NCBI GenBank assembly: GCA_023411445.1
Contig: JAEYOT010000053.1
Span: 1-6,224 of the forward strand
Source of the DNA: Pseudomonadota bacterium
GTDB lineage: Bacteria; Myxococcota_A; Polyangia; Polyangiales; Polyangiaceae
Length of the DNA: 6,224 nt
Direction of reading: 5' to 3'
Part shown: positions 1 to 6,022 of the stretch, piece after piece
Position numbering within the stretch: the first letter of the stretch is position 1
How the letters are laid out: each line of letters begins with the position of its first letter
Translations under genes and position numbers: made by a program
The notes under the pieces: generated by a model
Told to the model about the DNA's origin: nothing
Seen by the model: only the letters and a program-made list of their open reading frames with translations
Databases searched by the model: none

Positions 1-494
<494 letters not shown>

Positions 495-520
495 GCGCAG
501 CCGCGAGGCAAGCCAGGAGG

Positions 521-560
521 GCGACTTGGTCCAAGCCGAGTCGCTCTTTTCGTTTTGTTT
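521..560 (+). terminator. Rho-independent terminator of rpoD
   Basis: A 9-bp stem, GCGACTTGG (521-529) with CCGAGTCGC (536-544), contains one T-G wobble and closes a 6-nt loop (TCCAAG). The T-rich tail TCTTTTCGTTTTGTTT (545-560) follows directly on the plus strand. It lies 27 bp past the rpoD stop. The T tract is present only in the plus direction, so it should stop rpoD transcription but not the convergent methyltransferase transcript. It is the clearest intrinsic terminator in the window. Confidence 0.9.
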
Positions 561-625
561 GCCGAGGCTGCGGCGACGCGCAGCGCAGGGCGAGCCGAGC
601 ACGGACGGGTGCGGGCAGCCCCCTG

Positions 626-1159
626 CTAGCGCGACCCGCGGCGCGCGATGAGGCTGAGTAGGCGACCGCCGGGCTTGGCTAGCTCAGGGGGCGACGCGAC
701 GAAGCCAGAGCTGTCGGCGTAGAGCGGGAGCAGATCCGTGAGGCGGCGCGCGGCGGGGGCAGAGGGCGACTCGTACACCAAGCACAGGCGACCGCGCGGC
801 GTGAGCAAGTGCGCGGCGATGTTGAAGGCCTGCTCGGGGTTGGTCCAGAACTCGTTCACGTTGATCGCCAGCACGATCGTGAAGGCGCGTGATCCGAAGG
901 TCGTGGGAGCGTCGGTGAGCGCGAGCTGCTTCACGTCGATGCGGCCGGCGGCGATCGCTGCGGCGTTGTGGGCGCGGGCTCGGCGACACTGCTCGCTGGA
1001 GCGATCGATGCCCACCACTCGCGGCGCCGGGCGGCGCGCGGCGAGCGCGGAGAGCGCGAGCCCTGAGCCGCAGCCGATCTCGAGCAGACGATCGCGCCCC
1101 GTGAGGGTGAGCTGCTCCAGCGCCCACGCGATGCGCGTAGGTACCCGGGTCGCGCTCAC
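626..1159 (-). CDS. Small class I SAM-dependent methyltransferase
   Basis: Predicted cytoplasmic methyltransferase of about 177 residues with a Rossmann-like SAM fold; the substrate is not identifiable. Motif I is LLEIGCGSGLA (residues 25-35), the glycine-rich SAM loop. The acidic residue ending strand 2, which binds the SAM ribose, is D52 in VVGIDRSSEQ. The strand 4 region is FTIVLAINVNEFW (93-105), followed by a helix and LLTPRGRLCLVYESP, the usual post-motif strand 5. Length fits a minimal catalytic domain with no added substrate domain. The chosen start is GTG at 1159, which overlaps the TGA of the upstream lipoprotein gene as GTGA, a typical coupled arrangement. A TTG two codons earlier (1165) is an alternative. 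No strong Shine-Dalgarno precedes either, so translation probably depends on termination of the upstream gene. The stop is TAG at 626, and the gene converges on rpoD. Confidence 0.85.
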   Translation of the reverse strand: MSATRVPTRIAWALEQLTLTGRDRLLEIGCGSGLALSALAARRPAPRVVGIDRSSEQCRRARAHNAAAIAAGRIDVKQLALTDAPTTFGSRAFTIVLAINVNEFWTNPEQAFNIAAHLLTPRGRLCLVYESPSAPAARRLTDLLPLYADSSGFVASPPELAKPGGRLLSLIARRGSR

Positions 1160-2004
1160 TCGCAAGTCACCCGCGCGGAGAGGCGCTTGTGACAGGCGCC
1201 CGCCCGGAGCGCCGCGGTCAGCTCGACGACGCCTCGCTCAGCGCCGCAGCGGAACGAGGTGTCCGCGCCGGTGTCGGAGGTGAAGCTGCCGAGCGAAGGC
1301 GAGCCCGTGCTCCAGCTGACGGCCGCGGGCTCGCCCGTGCTGTCGCGACCGGCGACCGTCACCGCGATCAGATCGTCCGCTCGGGCTCGCGTGCGCTGCA
1401 CGCCGATCCAATCAGCGAGCCAGTAACACTCCGGCTCCGGTCCTTCGGCGCCCGGAGCGCCATCGCAACGCCAGACGAACAGCTGTAGGCTCGCGTCCGC
1501 CCCGGGCTCGATCGCGAAGGGGCCGGCTTCGGCTTCGCACGTCGACGAGTCGGCGCCCACCGCCGCGGCCGTGAGCTTCAAGTGGAAGCCTTCGCCGGGC
1601 GGCAGCGCCAGCTGCAGCTCTCGTTCGCGGCTGCCGTGCTCGCCGGCGTCATCGGCGCCGCCGGCGACGACCTCGCCAGTGGCGTTCTCGACGACGTAGG
1701 TGATGGAGCTCAAGCGGCGACGCAAGCCGGAGCTCGCCCGCACCGTGAGACGCCCCGGCTCACCCGGCATAGCAACGGTGCGCGCCGCGCGCGCCTCCTC
1801 GAGCTCGCCGTGCGCGCCCTCCCGCTCGCTGCGCGGGCCTTGCTGCTCGCCACGCGCGAGGGCGGGCGGGCTCGCCGCCTGAGCGCCGACGTCCGGCTCT
1901 GGCTCCGGGCTCAGGCGCTCACCTCCGCAGGCGCCGAGCAGCAGGGCGCAGCCGAGGAGGAAGACGTTGTAGGGCAAGGTGCGCACGACCGGCGAGCCTT
2001 GCAT
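1156..2004 (-). CDS. Lipoprotein with two Cys-containing beta-rich domains
   Basis: A 282-residue predicted outer-surface or periplasmic lipoprotein. The N-terminus has a weakly positive n-region (R8), a hydrophobic stretch (VFLLGCALLLGAC) and a lipobox LLGAC with the acylated Cys at residue 26. The residue after it is Gly, not Asp, so nothing marks inner-membrane retention by the E. coli rule. A low-complexity linker rich in Pro, Glu and Ala follows (30-78). Domain 1 (about 80-182) has alternating beta strands such as RLTVRASS and SLQLFVWRC, with Cys156 and Cys180. Domain 2 (about 191-282) has Cys193, 253, 271 and 281 and an Ig/PKD-like pattern: DLIAVTVAGRDSTGEPAAVS, WSTG and ELTAAL. These could form one disulfide in domain 1 and two in domain 2. 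Domains of this Cys-bracketed type are familiar in myxobacterial lipoproteins, but no molecular function can be assigned. ATG at 2004 gives the normal signal length; a GTG at codon 7 is possible. Its stop overlaps the methyltransferase start. Confidence 0.82.
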   Translation of the reverse strand: MQGSPVVRTLPYNVFLLGCALLLGACGGERLSPEPEPDVGAQAASPPALARGEQQGPRSEREGAHGELEEARAARTVAMPGEPGRLTVRASSGLRRRLSSITYVVENATGEVVAGGADDAGEHGSRERELQLALPPGEGFHLKLTAAAVGADSSTCEAEAGPFAIEPGADASLQLFVWRCDGAPGAEGPEPECYWLADWIGVQRTRARADDLIAVTVAGRDSTGEPAAVSWSTGSPSLGSFTSDTGADTSFRCGAERGVVELTAALRAGACHKRLSARVTCE

Positions 2005-2080
2005 CGGCGCCCGGTCGGAGCCAAGCCGCTATCTGCAGCGAGACGCACGATTTTTCGACGAACCGACTGGGGGCTACAGG

Positions 2081-2668
2081 CTACGACGGCGCGCCCTGGG
2101 CCAGCTTGCTGAGCGAAAGCTTGGCGCGGTTCCTAGTCGCCAGCAGCTGCTGCTCGAGCGAACGCGTGTCCCGCTCGAGGTCGGCCCACTCGTCGTCCCG
2201 CGCGAGCGCCGCGACCTCGCCTGCGTCCGCGATCAAGGCATCCAGCCGGCGCATCACCTCCTGCAGCGAGGCGAGCAGAGCGCTCGACGAAGTCTCCCCG
2301 GCTGGCAGCTCCAGGGCGGGAGCCCCGACCTCGCGGGCGCGCGCCACGAGCTCCACCAAGCGCTCTTCTACGCGAGCGCGCTGCTCCTGCCGCTGCCGCA
2401 CGCGCTCAGTGGCAGCGGCGGTCAGCTGCAGGCAGCGCTCCTGTGCCGCCTGCATCCTTTGCATGGCGTCCGCGAAGCTCTGCAAGCTCTCCGCTAGCTG
2501 GACGGAGTGAGCCGCACAATCTTGCAAGCCGCGCCGTGCTCGCTGCAGCGACTTGTCGGAGTTGATGACGGCTCGGCTCAGCTCCTCACTGAGCGCCTCG
2601 AACGTGGCAAGGCCTTCGCTCAGCGTACGGGCAGCGCTCACCAGCGGACTCTCGAGGTTCTTGCTCAT
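2081..2668 (-). CDS. Coiled-coil protein of unknown function
   Basis: I do not recognise a named family. The protein has 195 residues from ATG 2668, no signal peptide and no membrane segment, so it is probably cytoplasmic. It is almost wholly helical. A first long amphipathic helix or coiled coil spans about residues 5-115, with runs of Glu, Gln, Arg and Ala such as RVRQRQEQRARVEERLVELV. A Pro/Gly/Ser hinge follows (about 116-128, GAPALELPAGETSSS). A second helical region covers about 129-190 (LLASLQEVMRRLDALI and DLERDTRSLEQQLLATRNRA). The frame is open back to a GTG at 2749, but the extra 27 residues are rich in Pro, Gly, Cys and Trp, unlike the rest, and the ATG at 2668 begins the helical composition. 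Only 76 bp separate its stop from the downstream lipoprotein, with no convincing terminator, so the two may be co-transcribed. A structural, scaffolding or chromosome-associated role is possible but unsupported. Confidence 0.72.
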   Translation of the reverse strand: MSKNLESPLVSAARTLSEGLATFEALSEELSRAVINSDKSLQRARRGLQDCAAHSVQLAESLQSFADAMQRMQAAQERCLQLTAAATERVRQRQEQRARVEERLVELVARAREVGAPALELPAGETSSSALLASLQEVMRRLDALIADAGEVAALARDDEWADLERDTRSLEQQLLATRNRAKLSLSKLAQGAPS

Positions 2669-2677
2669 GGCCAACGC

Positions 2678-2704
2678 AGCATATCCCGGCCGCCACGGCG
2701 TCAG
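2678..2704 (-). promoter_or_regulatory. Candidate sigma-70 promoter for the coiled-coil gene
   Basis: On the minus strand a -10-like TATGCT (2683-2678; 4 of 6 to TATAAT) is preceded by CTGACG (2704-2699; 4 of 6 to TTGACA) at a 15-bp spacing, which is shorter than ideal. A start point about 7 nt downstream would fall near 2671, leaving a leader of only about 3 nt before the ATG at 2668. This could explain the absence of a Shine-Dalgarno there. The match is weak and could be chance. Confidence 0.25.
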
Positions 2705-2816
2705 CTCGGTGAAGCAGCTCCTTTTCGGCAGGTGCCCCGAGACCAGCACGCCGAGCTACCCGCGGGCGGAAGGTCGTGTTTAGATTTGCGATGCGGCGCT
2801 ACCCGCGAAAGGTCGC

Positions 2817-3104
2817 ATGCCTTTTTCGTTCGAGCCCCTGAGCATCACGCACCACGAGAAGGAGACGGTGCTGCGCGGACGCGTCGTCGCGGGCGCCTAC
2901 TATGGTCCAGAAGCAGCCGTCGTGCGCTCGACGGCCGGCGAAGAGCTCACGACTCACATCGACTCGCACGTGCTGGAGTATCCAGCGGGTTGGCCCGTCT
3001 TGCCCGAGCACGAGAAGACGACGCTCGTGCTCAGCATTCCGCTCTTGCCACCGGGGTTCGAGCTAGCGCAGCTGATCGGCGTTGGCGGCGCGGCGAAGCC
3101 GTAG
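2817..3104 (+). CDS. Small hypothetical protein, beta-strand rich
   Basis: A 95-residue protein I cannot assign to a family. It begins at ATG 2817, with GAAAGG (2807-2812) placed 4 nt upstream as a Shine-Dalgarno. It has no signal peptide or membrane helix and no Cys. The sequence alternates predicted beta strands (KETVLRGRVVAGAYY, EAAVVRSTAG, TTLVLSIPLL) with turns and ends in a Gly/Ala-rich tail (IGVGGAAKP). The strand pattern around RGRVVAGAYYGPEAAVV loosely recalls a small six-stranded barrel such as those of translation-factor domain II, but that is only a visual impression. It is divergent from the coiled-coil gene across 148 bp. Its TAG stop lies 3 bp from the stop of the convergent lipoprotein gene. 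The good start signal and the fit between flanking genes make it likely to be real. Confidence 0.68.
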   Translation: MPFSFEPLSITHHEKETVLRGRVVAGAYYGPEAAVVRSTAGEELTTHIDSHVLEYPAGWPVLPEHEKTTLVLSIPLLPPGFELAQLIGVGGAAKP

Positions 3105-3107
3105 CGG

Positions 3108-3464
3108 TTAAGCTCCGCCGGTGCTGAAGCTGCCGCCGAACGTGGTCTGCGCGCCGCCTAGGCTCTGATTGCCGCCGAACGTGGTGCCACCGAATGAAGT
3201 GCCACCGAACGAAGTGCCACCAAACGAAGCGCCTCCGAAGCCATCGTCGCTGGCACCAGTCGCGCCGGCTCCGTCGCCACCGGTGCCGGCCACGCCGCTG
3301 CCGGTGCCGCCCTGCCCCCATTCCTCGGGCACGCCGGTGACGGGTGGTCGCTCGCCGCCGGCCCCGGCCTCGGGTGGGGGAGGAGGTTGCTCGCCTTCAC
3401 CGCAAGCGGTGAAACAGCTGAGCAAGACCGCTACAGCGAAGGGGGTGCGATTGAAACTTGCCAC
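3108..3464 (-). CDS. FGGTS-repeat, glycine-rich lipoprotein
   Basis: A 118-residue predicted lipoprotein with no recognisable enzymatic domain. The N-terminus MASFNRTPFAVAVLLSCFTA is a short signal peptide. Two Cys could be lipidated: C17 (lipobox LLSC, the better fit) or C21 (FTAC). After it come a Pro-rich stretch (EQPPPPPEAGAGGERPP) and a Gly/Ala/Thr region. A C-terminal array of FGG units follows, with repeated FGGTS, and the protein ends STGGA. It looks like a disordered surface or envelope tether. The start is GTG 3464. Its Shine-Dalgarno GAGGTG (3472-3467) begins just after the stop of the upstream exonuclease gene, and the intergenic gap is 9 bp, so co-transcription and translational coupling are likely. 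Composition is typical of Polyangia lipoproteins. Function is unknown; a role tied to the nuclease is not implied by its sequence. Confidence 0.74.
   Translation of the reverse strand: MASFNRTPFAVAVLLSCFTACGEGEQPPPPPEAGAGGERPPVTGVPEEWGQGGTGSGVAGTGGDGAGATGASDDGFGGASFGGTSFGGTSFGGTTFGGNQSLGGAQTTFGGSFSTGGA
3171..3239. repeat. 15-bp tandem repeat inside the FGG lipoprotein gene
   Basis: Four full 15-bp units and a partial fifth run in phase with the codons. Read on the plus strand, the units are GCCGCCGAACGTGGT (3171-3185), GCCACCGAATGAAGT (3186-3200), GCCACCGAACGAAGT (3201-3215) and GCCACCAAACGAAGC (3216-3230). A partial unit begins at 3231. They encode the pentapeptide FGG-T/A-S/T on the minus strand. 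An identical copy of the first unit lies apart at 3132-3146. Unit length is a multiple of three, so copy number can change without breaking the frame. Confidence 0.9.
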
Positions 3465-3473
3465 GGCACCTCA

Positions 3474-4373
3474 TCAAGCAACGTCGATGCCAGCCGGAGC
3501 AGCGGCGGCCAGCTTGTCGAGACGCGGCAACAAACTCTTGAACTCGAGCGCTTCGAACACGGCGCGCAGGCGCTGGAGCTGGTCCTGCGTCGGAGCGGCC
3601 ACGTGGGGCGGCGGAGGCAGCGGCGCGTCGCTGCGCAAGCGCGCCAGCGCCTCTGTGCGGCGTATTTGCTCCGCGTGGGCCAAGAGCAGTCGGCCGATCC
3701 GCTCGGGCCGTAGTGTGCTGGCTGCGGCGAGTAGCTCCTCCACATCGGCGCGCCCCTGCAACAGCTTCTGCGCAGTGGCGGGCCCGATGCCGGGCACGCC
3801 CGGCAGGTTGTCCGAGACATCACCGAGCAGCGCCGTGAGCGAGGGCAAGCGCTGCGGCGGTAGGCCAAAGCGCTGGGCGACGGCCGCCTCGTCGTACGTG
3901 ACCGCGTCTTTGCCGCGGCGACCGACGAAATGAACCTGCACGCTGCCGTGCGCTAGCTGGAGCAGATCGCGATCGCCGCTCACGACCAGCGCCGGTCGCG
4001 ACTCTCGACGCAAGCTGGCCGCGACCGTCGCCAGCACGTCGTCGGCCTCGAACCCCGGTGAGCTGAGCGCAGGGGCCCCGCAGGCCTCGAGCAGCGATCC
4101 GAGGCGCCTGAGCTGCTCCACGAGCGGCGTGGGCGCGGGAGCCCGCTGGGACTTGTAGGGCTCGAACTCGCGGTGACGAAAGGTACGGCCCGAATCGAGC
4201 GCGAAACACAGCTCCGCGCCGGGGTGCTCACGCAGCAATTTGAGCAAGAGCGCGCTGAAGCCATAGAGGGCACCTGTCGCCTCACCTCGCTCGGTGCTCA
4301 TGGGAGGCAGCGCAAAGAAGGCGCGAAAAAACAGCGAAAACGTATCCAGGAGGAGCGCCGGCGGGTGACTCAT
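3474..4373 (-). CDS. Stand-alone 5'-3' exonuclease / flap endonuclease (Pol I N-terminal domain type)
   Basis: A 299-residue cytoplasmic metal-dependent 5' nuclease that by family would remove 5' flaps or RNA primers during replication and repair. It matches the N-terminal domain of DNA polymerase I along its whole length, with no polymerase domain: only TGA and a new gene follow. Metal-binding acidic residues of the family are all present: D10 (LLLDTFSLFFRAFF), D60 (CFALDSGRTFR), E109, D111 and D112 (GFEADDVLAT), D134 and D136 (VVSGDRDLLQL), and D185 and D188 (ALLGDVSDNLPG). The arch residues HREFEPYKSQR (67-77) and the helix-3-turn-helix PGVPGIGPATAQKLL (191-205) that grips DNA are intact. 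A C-terminal EALEFKSLLPRL resembles the linker end of the Pol I 5' domain. The start is ATG 4373, and the promoter region is shared with the divergent S1/P1 nuclease. It is probably co-transcribed with the FGG lipoprotein downstream. Whether it supplements or replaces a Pol I 5' domain cannot be told here. Confidence 0.93.
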   Translation of the reverse strand: MSHPPALLLDTFSLFFRAFFALPPMSTERGEATGALYGFSALLLKLLREHPGAELCFALDSGRTFRHREFEPYKSQRAPAPTPLVEQLRRLGSLLEACGAPALSSPGFEADDVLATVAASLRRESRPALVVSGDRDLLQLAHGSVQVHFVGRRGKDAVTYDEAAVAQRFGLPPQRLPSLTALLGDVSDNLPGVPGIGPATAQKLLQGRADVEELLAAASTLRPERIGRLLLAHAEQIRRTEALARLRSDAPLPPPPHVAAPTQDQLQRLRAVFEALEFKSLLPRLDKLAAAAPAGIDVA

Positions 4374-4392
4374 GGGCTGCCTGCTTTATGCT
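4365..4392 (+). promoter_or_regulatory. Candidate promoter of the S1/P1 nuclease gene, possibly leaderless
   Basis: GTGACT (4365-4370; 4 of 6 to TTGACA) and TATGCT (4387-4392; 4 of 6 to TATAAT) are separated by 16 bp. A start point 7 nt beyond the -10 is base 4399, the A of the ATG chosen for the nuclease. There is no Shine-Dalgarno at proper spacing, which agrees with a leaderless transcript. The match is modest, but position and geometry support it. Confidence 0.4.
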
Positions 4393-4413
4393 GCCGTCAT
4401 GTTACGACGTCAC
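4385..4413 (-). promoter_or_regulatory. Candidate promoter of the 5'-3' exonuclease gene
   Basis: On the minus strand GTGACG (4413-4408; 4 of 6 to TTGACA) and CATAAA (4390-4385; 4 of 6 to TATAAT) have the ideal 17-bp spacer. Transcription would begin near 4378, leaving about 4 nt before the ATG at 4373. The -10 overlaps by 4 bp the -10 proposed for the opposite gene, and the -35 lies inside the first codons of that gene. Confidence 0.4.
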
Positions 4414-5295
4414 CTCGGCCGCGGCCGAGCTTCGACGCCCTGGCTCGCCTGCGTCGCGCTCCTGCTGGCTGCGCCTGGTGCCCAGGCTTGGGGCGACGAC
4501 GGGCATCGCGTGGTGGGCGAGCTGGCCTTTCGACACCTGAGGCCCGAGGTGCAAGCCGCGGTGAGCCAGACCTTGAGTGAGCCAGGCTACGAGACGCTGG
4601 CGGAAGCGGCGACCTGGCCGGACACGTTCGCGCGAAACCGCCCCGAGTACGCCCCGATGAAGCCGTTTCACTACGTGAACGTGGACGTGCGCGCGCGTTC
4701 CTACCAGCGTGAGCGCGATTGTCCGCACGGCTGTGTGGTCACGGCGCTCGAGCAGTTCGTGGCGCTGCTGGAGAGCGACGACCAAGAGCCGCTCGGCGTG
4801 AGCGAGCGGCGCCGCTGCATCTATTGGATCGCGCACCTCATGGGCGACATTCACCAGCCGCTGCACGTGGCGCACCCGGACGGCAAGGGCGGCAACGCTA
4901 CCCGACTTCGCTTCTTCGAGCTGCCGGAGGAGCGCAACGCTCACTGGGTGTGGGACGTGGGCTTGCTCGCGCGACGGCCGCCCCCTCCCCCAGCCTTGGC
5001 CAGCCGCGTCGCCAGCGACCAGCCTGCCTTTCGAGCGTTGGCCGACGAGCTCTACGCCGGGCTGACCCCCGAGCAGGTCCGCGCCTACGGTCGCACCACG
5101 AGCGCCGAGGCGCTGGCAAACGAGAGCTTCGCGCTCGCTCGCCAGGTGTCCGAGGCGACGACGGGCCACGTGGACGCTCGCTACCAGGCGCAGCACTGGC
5201 CGCTCGTCACCGTACAGCTGCAGAAGGCAGGCGTGCGGCTGGCCGCGGTGCTGAGCCGCGCGCTCAGCCCTAAAGCGCCGCGAGCCACTCGCTGA
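4399..5295 (+). CDS. Secreted S1/P1-family zinc-dependent nuclease
   Basis: A 298-residue exported nuclease of the S1/P1 family, which cleaves single-stranded DNA and RNA and removes 3'-phosphates using three zinc ions. The signal peptide spans residues 1-30 (MLRRHLGRGR, then a hydrophobic core and APGAQA). Cleavage after AQA makes Trp31 the mature N-terminus, as the family requires because its amino group binds zinc. All nine zinc ligands can be placed: W31 and H36 (WGDDGH), D75 (ATWPD), H91 (KPFHYVN), H146 and D150 (IAHLMGD), H156 (IHQPLH), and H182 and D186 (AHWVWD). Spacing from W31 agrees with P1 nuclease numbering within three residues. Cys108 and Cys112 (CPHGC) may form a disulfide. 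A Pro-rich loop lies at 194-198. An in-frame ATG at 4372 would add MGCLLYAAV before the basic n-region, giving a poor signal peptide, so 4399 is preferred. The gene shares a 25-bp gap with the exonuclease and its 3' end overlaps the amidotransferase by 26 bp. Confidence 0.92.
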   Translation: MLRRHLGRGRASTPWLACVALLLAAPGAQAWGDDGHRVVGELAFRHLRPEVQAAVSQTLSEPGYETLAEAATWPDTFARNRPEYAPMKPFHYVNVDVRARSYQRERDCPHGCVVTALEQFVALLESDDQEPLGVSERRRCIYWIAHLMGDIHQPLHVAHPDGKGGNATRLRFFELPEERNAHWVWDVGLLARRPPPPPALASRVASDQPAFRALADELYAGLTPEQVRAYGRTTSAEALANESFALARQVSEATTGHVDARYQAQHWPLVTVQLQKAGVRLAAVLSRALSPKAPRATR

Positions 5296-5971
5296 AGCAG
5301 CTCGCGAGCGGCGCCGCCAGCCGCGGGGCGTGCTCGGCGCTCTGCTTGCGGAGCTGGGGAACGCTCAGCCGCGCCTGCGCCAGCTCCCCCGTATGACCCA
5401 CCCACCAGCTCTCCAGCTGCTCGGCCGTGACCTCCGGGTGAAACTGCACGCCGAGCGCACGTTTGCCGAGGGAAAACGCCTGATTCCGACAGAGCGGCGT
5501 GCTCGCCAAGAGCTCGGCGTCTGCCGGCAAGTCGAACGTTTCACCGTGAAAATGCAGCACGGAGACCTCCGCCGCGCCCAAGTGCCGCAACGGATGGCGC
5601 TGGCCGGCGGCAGTTAAGGAAAGCGGCGACCAACCGATCTCTTTGTGTCCCATCGGGTAGACACGGCTGCCCAGCGCGCGAGCCATGAGCTGTGCCCCCA
5701 AACAAAGACCGAGCACCGCGCGCCCGCCCGCGAGGCACTGGCGCACGAGCGCGAGCTCCGGCTCGAGGAACGGGTAGTCCGCGGCGTCGTTGACGGAGAT
5801 GGGCCCGCCCAAGAGCACCAAAAGGTCCGTTCGCTTCACGTCGATGTCTACCCACGATGCCGTGGGCGCTTCGACGTACCGGACGGCGTAGCCGGCCTCG
5901 CCGAGGATCGGCTCGAGCGCGCCAAGGTGCTCGAAGTGAACGTGCCTGATGGCGATGGCCGTCTTGGTCAT
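5270..5971 (-). CDS. Class I glutamine amidotransferase-domain protein
   Basis: A 233-residue cytoplasmic protein of the GuaA-type class I glutamine amidotransferase (triad) fold, which releases ammonia from glutamine or hydrolyses a related gamma-glutamyl amide. The nucleophile elbow is GLCLGAQ with Cys90. The oxyanion region is LLGGPISV (G55-G56). The catalytic His178 and Glu180 lie in GVQFHPEVT. VLHFHGETFDLP (138-149) is a signature of free-standing members of the GMP-synthase-like amidotransferase group. The N-terminal stretch IAIRHVHFEHLGALEPIL is also typical of that group. There is no synthetase (ATP-pyrophosphatase) domain, and no partner gene is adjacent, so this is a stand-alone member rather than GuaA itself. 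The substrate is unknown; gamma-glutamyl hydrolase activity is one possibility. The start is ATG 5971 with no strong Shine-Dalgarno, and the stop is TAG at 5270, inside the tail of the S1/P1 gene. It is divergent from the partial gene at 6048. Confidence 0.9.
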   Translation of the reverse strand: MTKTAIAIRHVHFEHLGALEPILGEAGYAVRYVEAPTASWVDIDVKRTDLLVLLGGPISVNDAADYPFLEPELALVRQCLAGGRAVLGLCLGAQLMARALGSRVYPMGHKEIGWSPLSLTAAGQRHPLRHLGAAEVSVLHFHGETFDLPADAELLASTPLCRNQAFSLGKRALGVQFHPEVTAEQLESWWVGHTGELAQARLSVPQLRKQSAEHAPRLAAPLASCFSEWLAAL

Positions 5972-6022
5972 GTCGAGCGTCCGCGAAAGGTACTACGCGT
6001 CGTTGGCCCCGCGAGTGGTAAA

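Noticed and set aside
738..1283. 181-codon plus-strand frame over the methyltransferase
   Set aside because: The opposite strand carries a clear SAM-binding motif; this frame shows only Arg/Ala/Ser low complexity.
2781..2786. TAGATT as a -10 for the small gene at 2817
   Set aside because: It matches 4 of 6 positions, but no -35-like sequence lies 16-18 bp upstream and the extended -10 spacing is off by one, so I did not list it as a feature.
3091..3101. CGGC-GAA-GCCG hairpin between or at the ends of the convergent genes as a terminator
   Set aside because: The stem is only 4 bp, inside coding sequence, and no T tract follows on either strand.
2507..3127. 206-codon plus-strand frame overlapping the small gene at 2817
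   Set aside because: It is Arg-rich with no domain and overlaps the coiled-coil gene. The 2817 frame has the better Shine-Dalgarno and a more protein-like composition.
3171..3239. Possible CRISPR-like array
   Set aside because: Units are contiguous 15-mers with no spacers and are in phase with codons for FGGTS.
3169..3933. 254-codon plus-strand frame across the lipoprotein and exonuclease
   Set aside because: Its Pro/Ser/Ala-rich translation is the complement of the FGG repeats and of a well-supported nuclease gene, and it spans two real genes.
4402..5196. Long open frame on the minus strand opposite the S1/P1 nuclease gene
   Set aside because: It has no recognisable domain, is rich in Arg, Val and His as expected of a mirror frame in high-GC DNA, and lies wholly under a gene with all catalytic residues intact.
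6003..6018. Possible sigma-54 (-24/-12) promoter around TTGGCC and GTGG
   Set aside because: The GG near -24 is present but the required GC at -12 is not, so the element fails the basic consensus.
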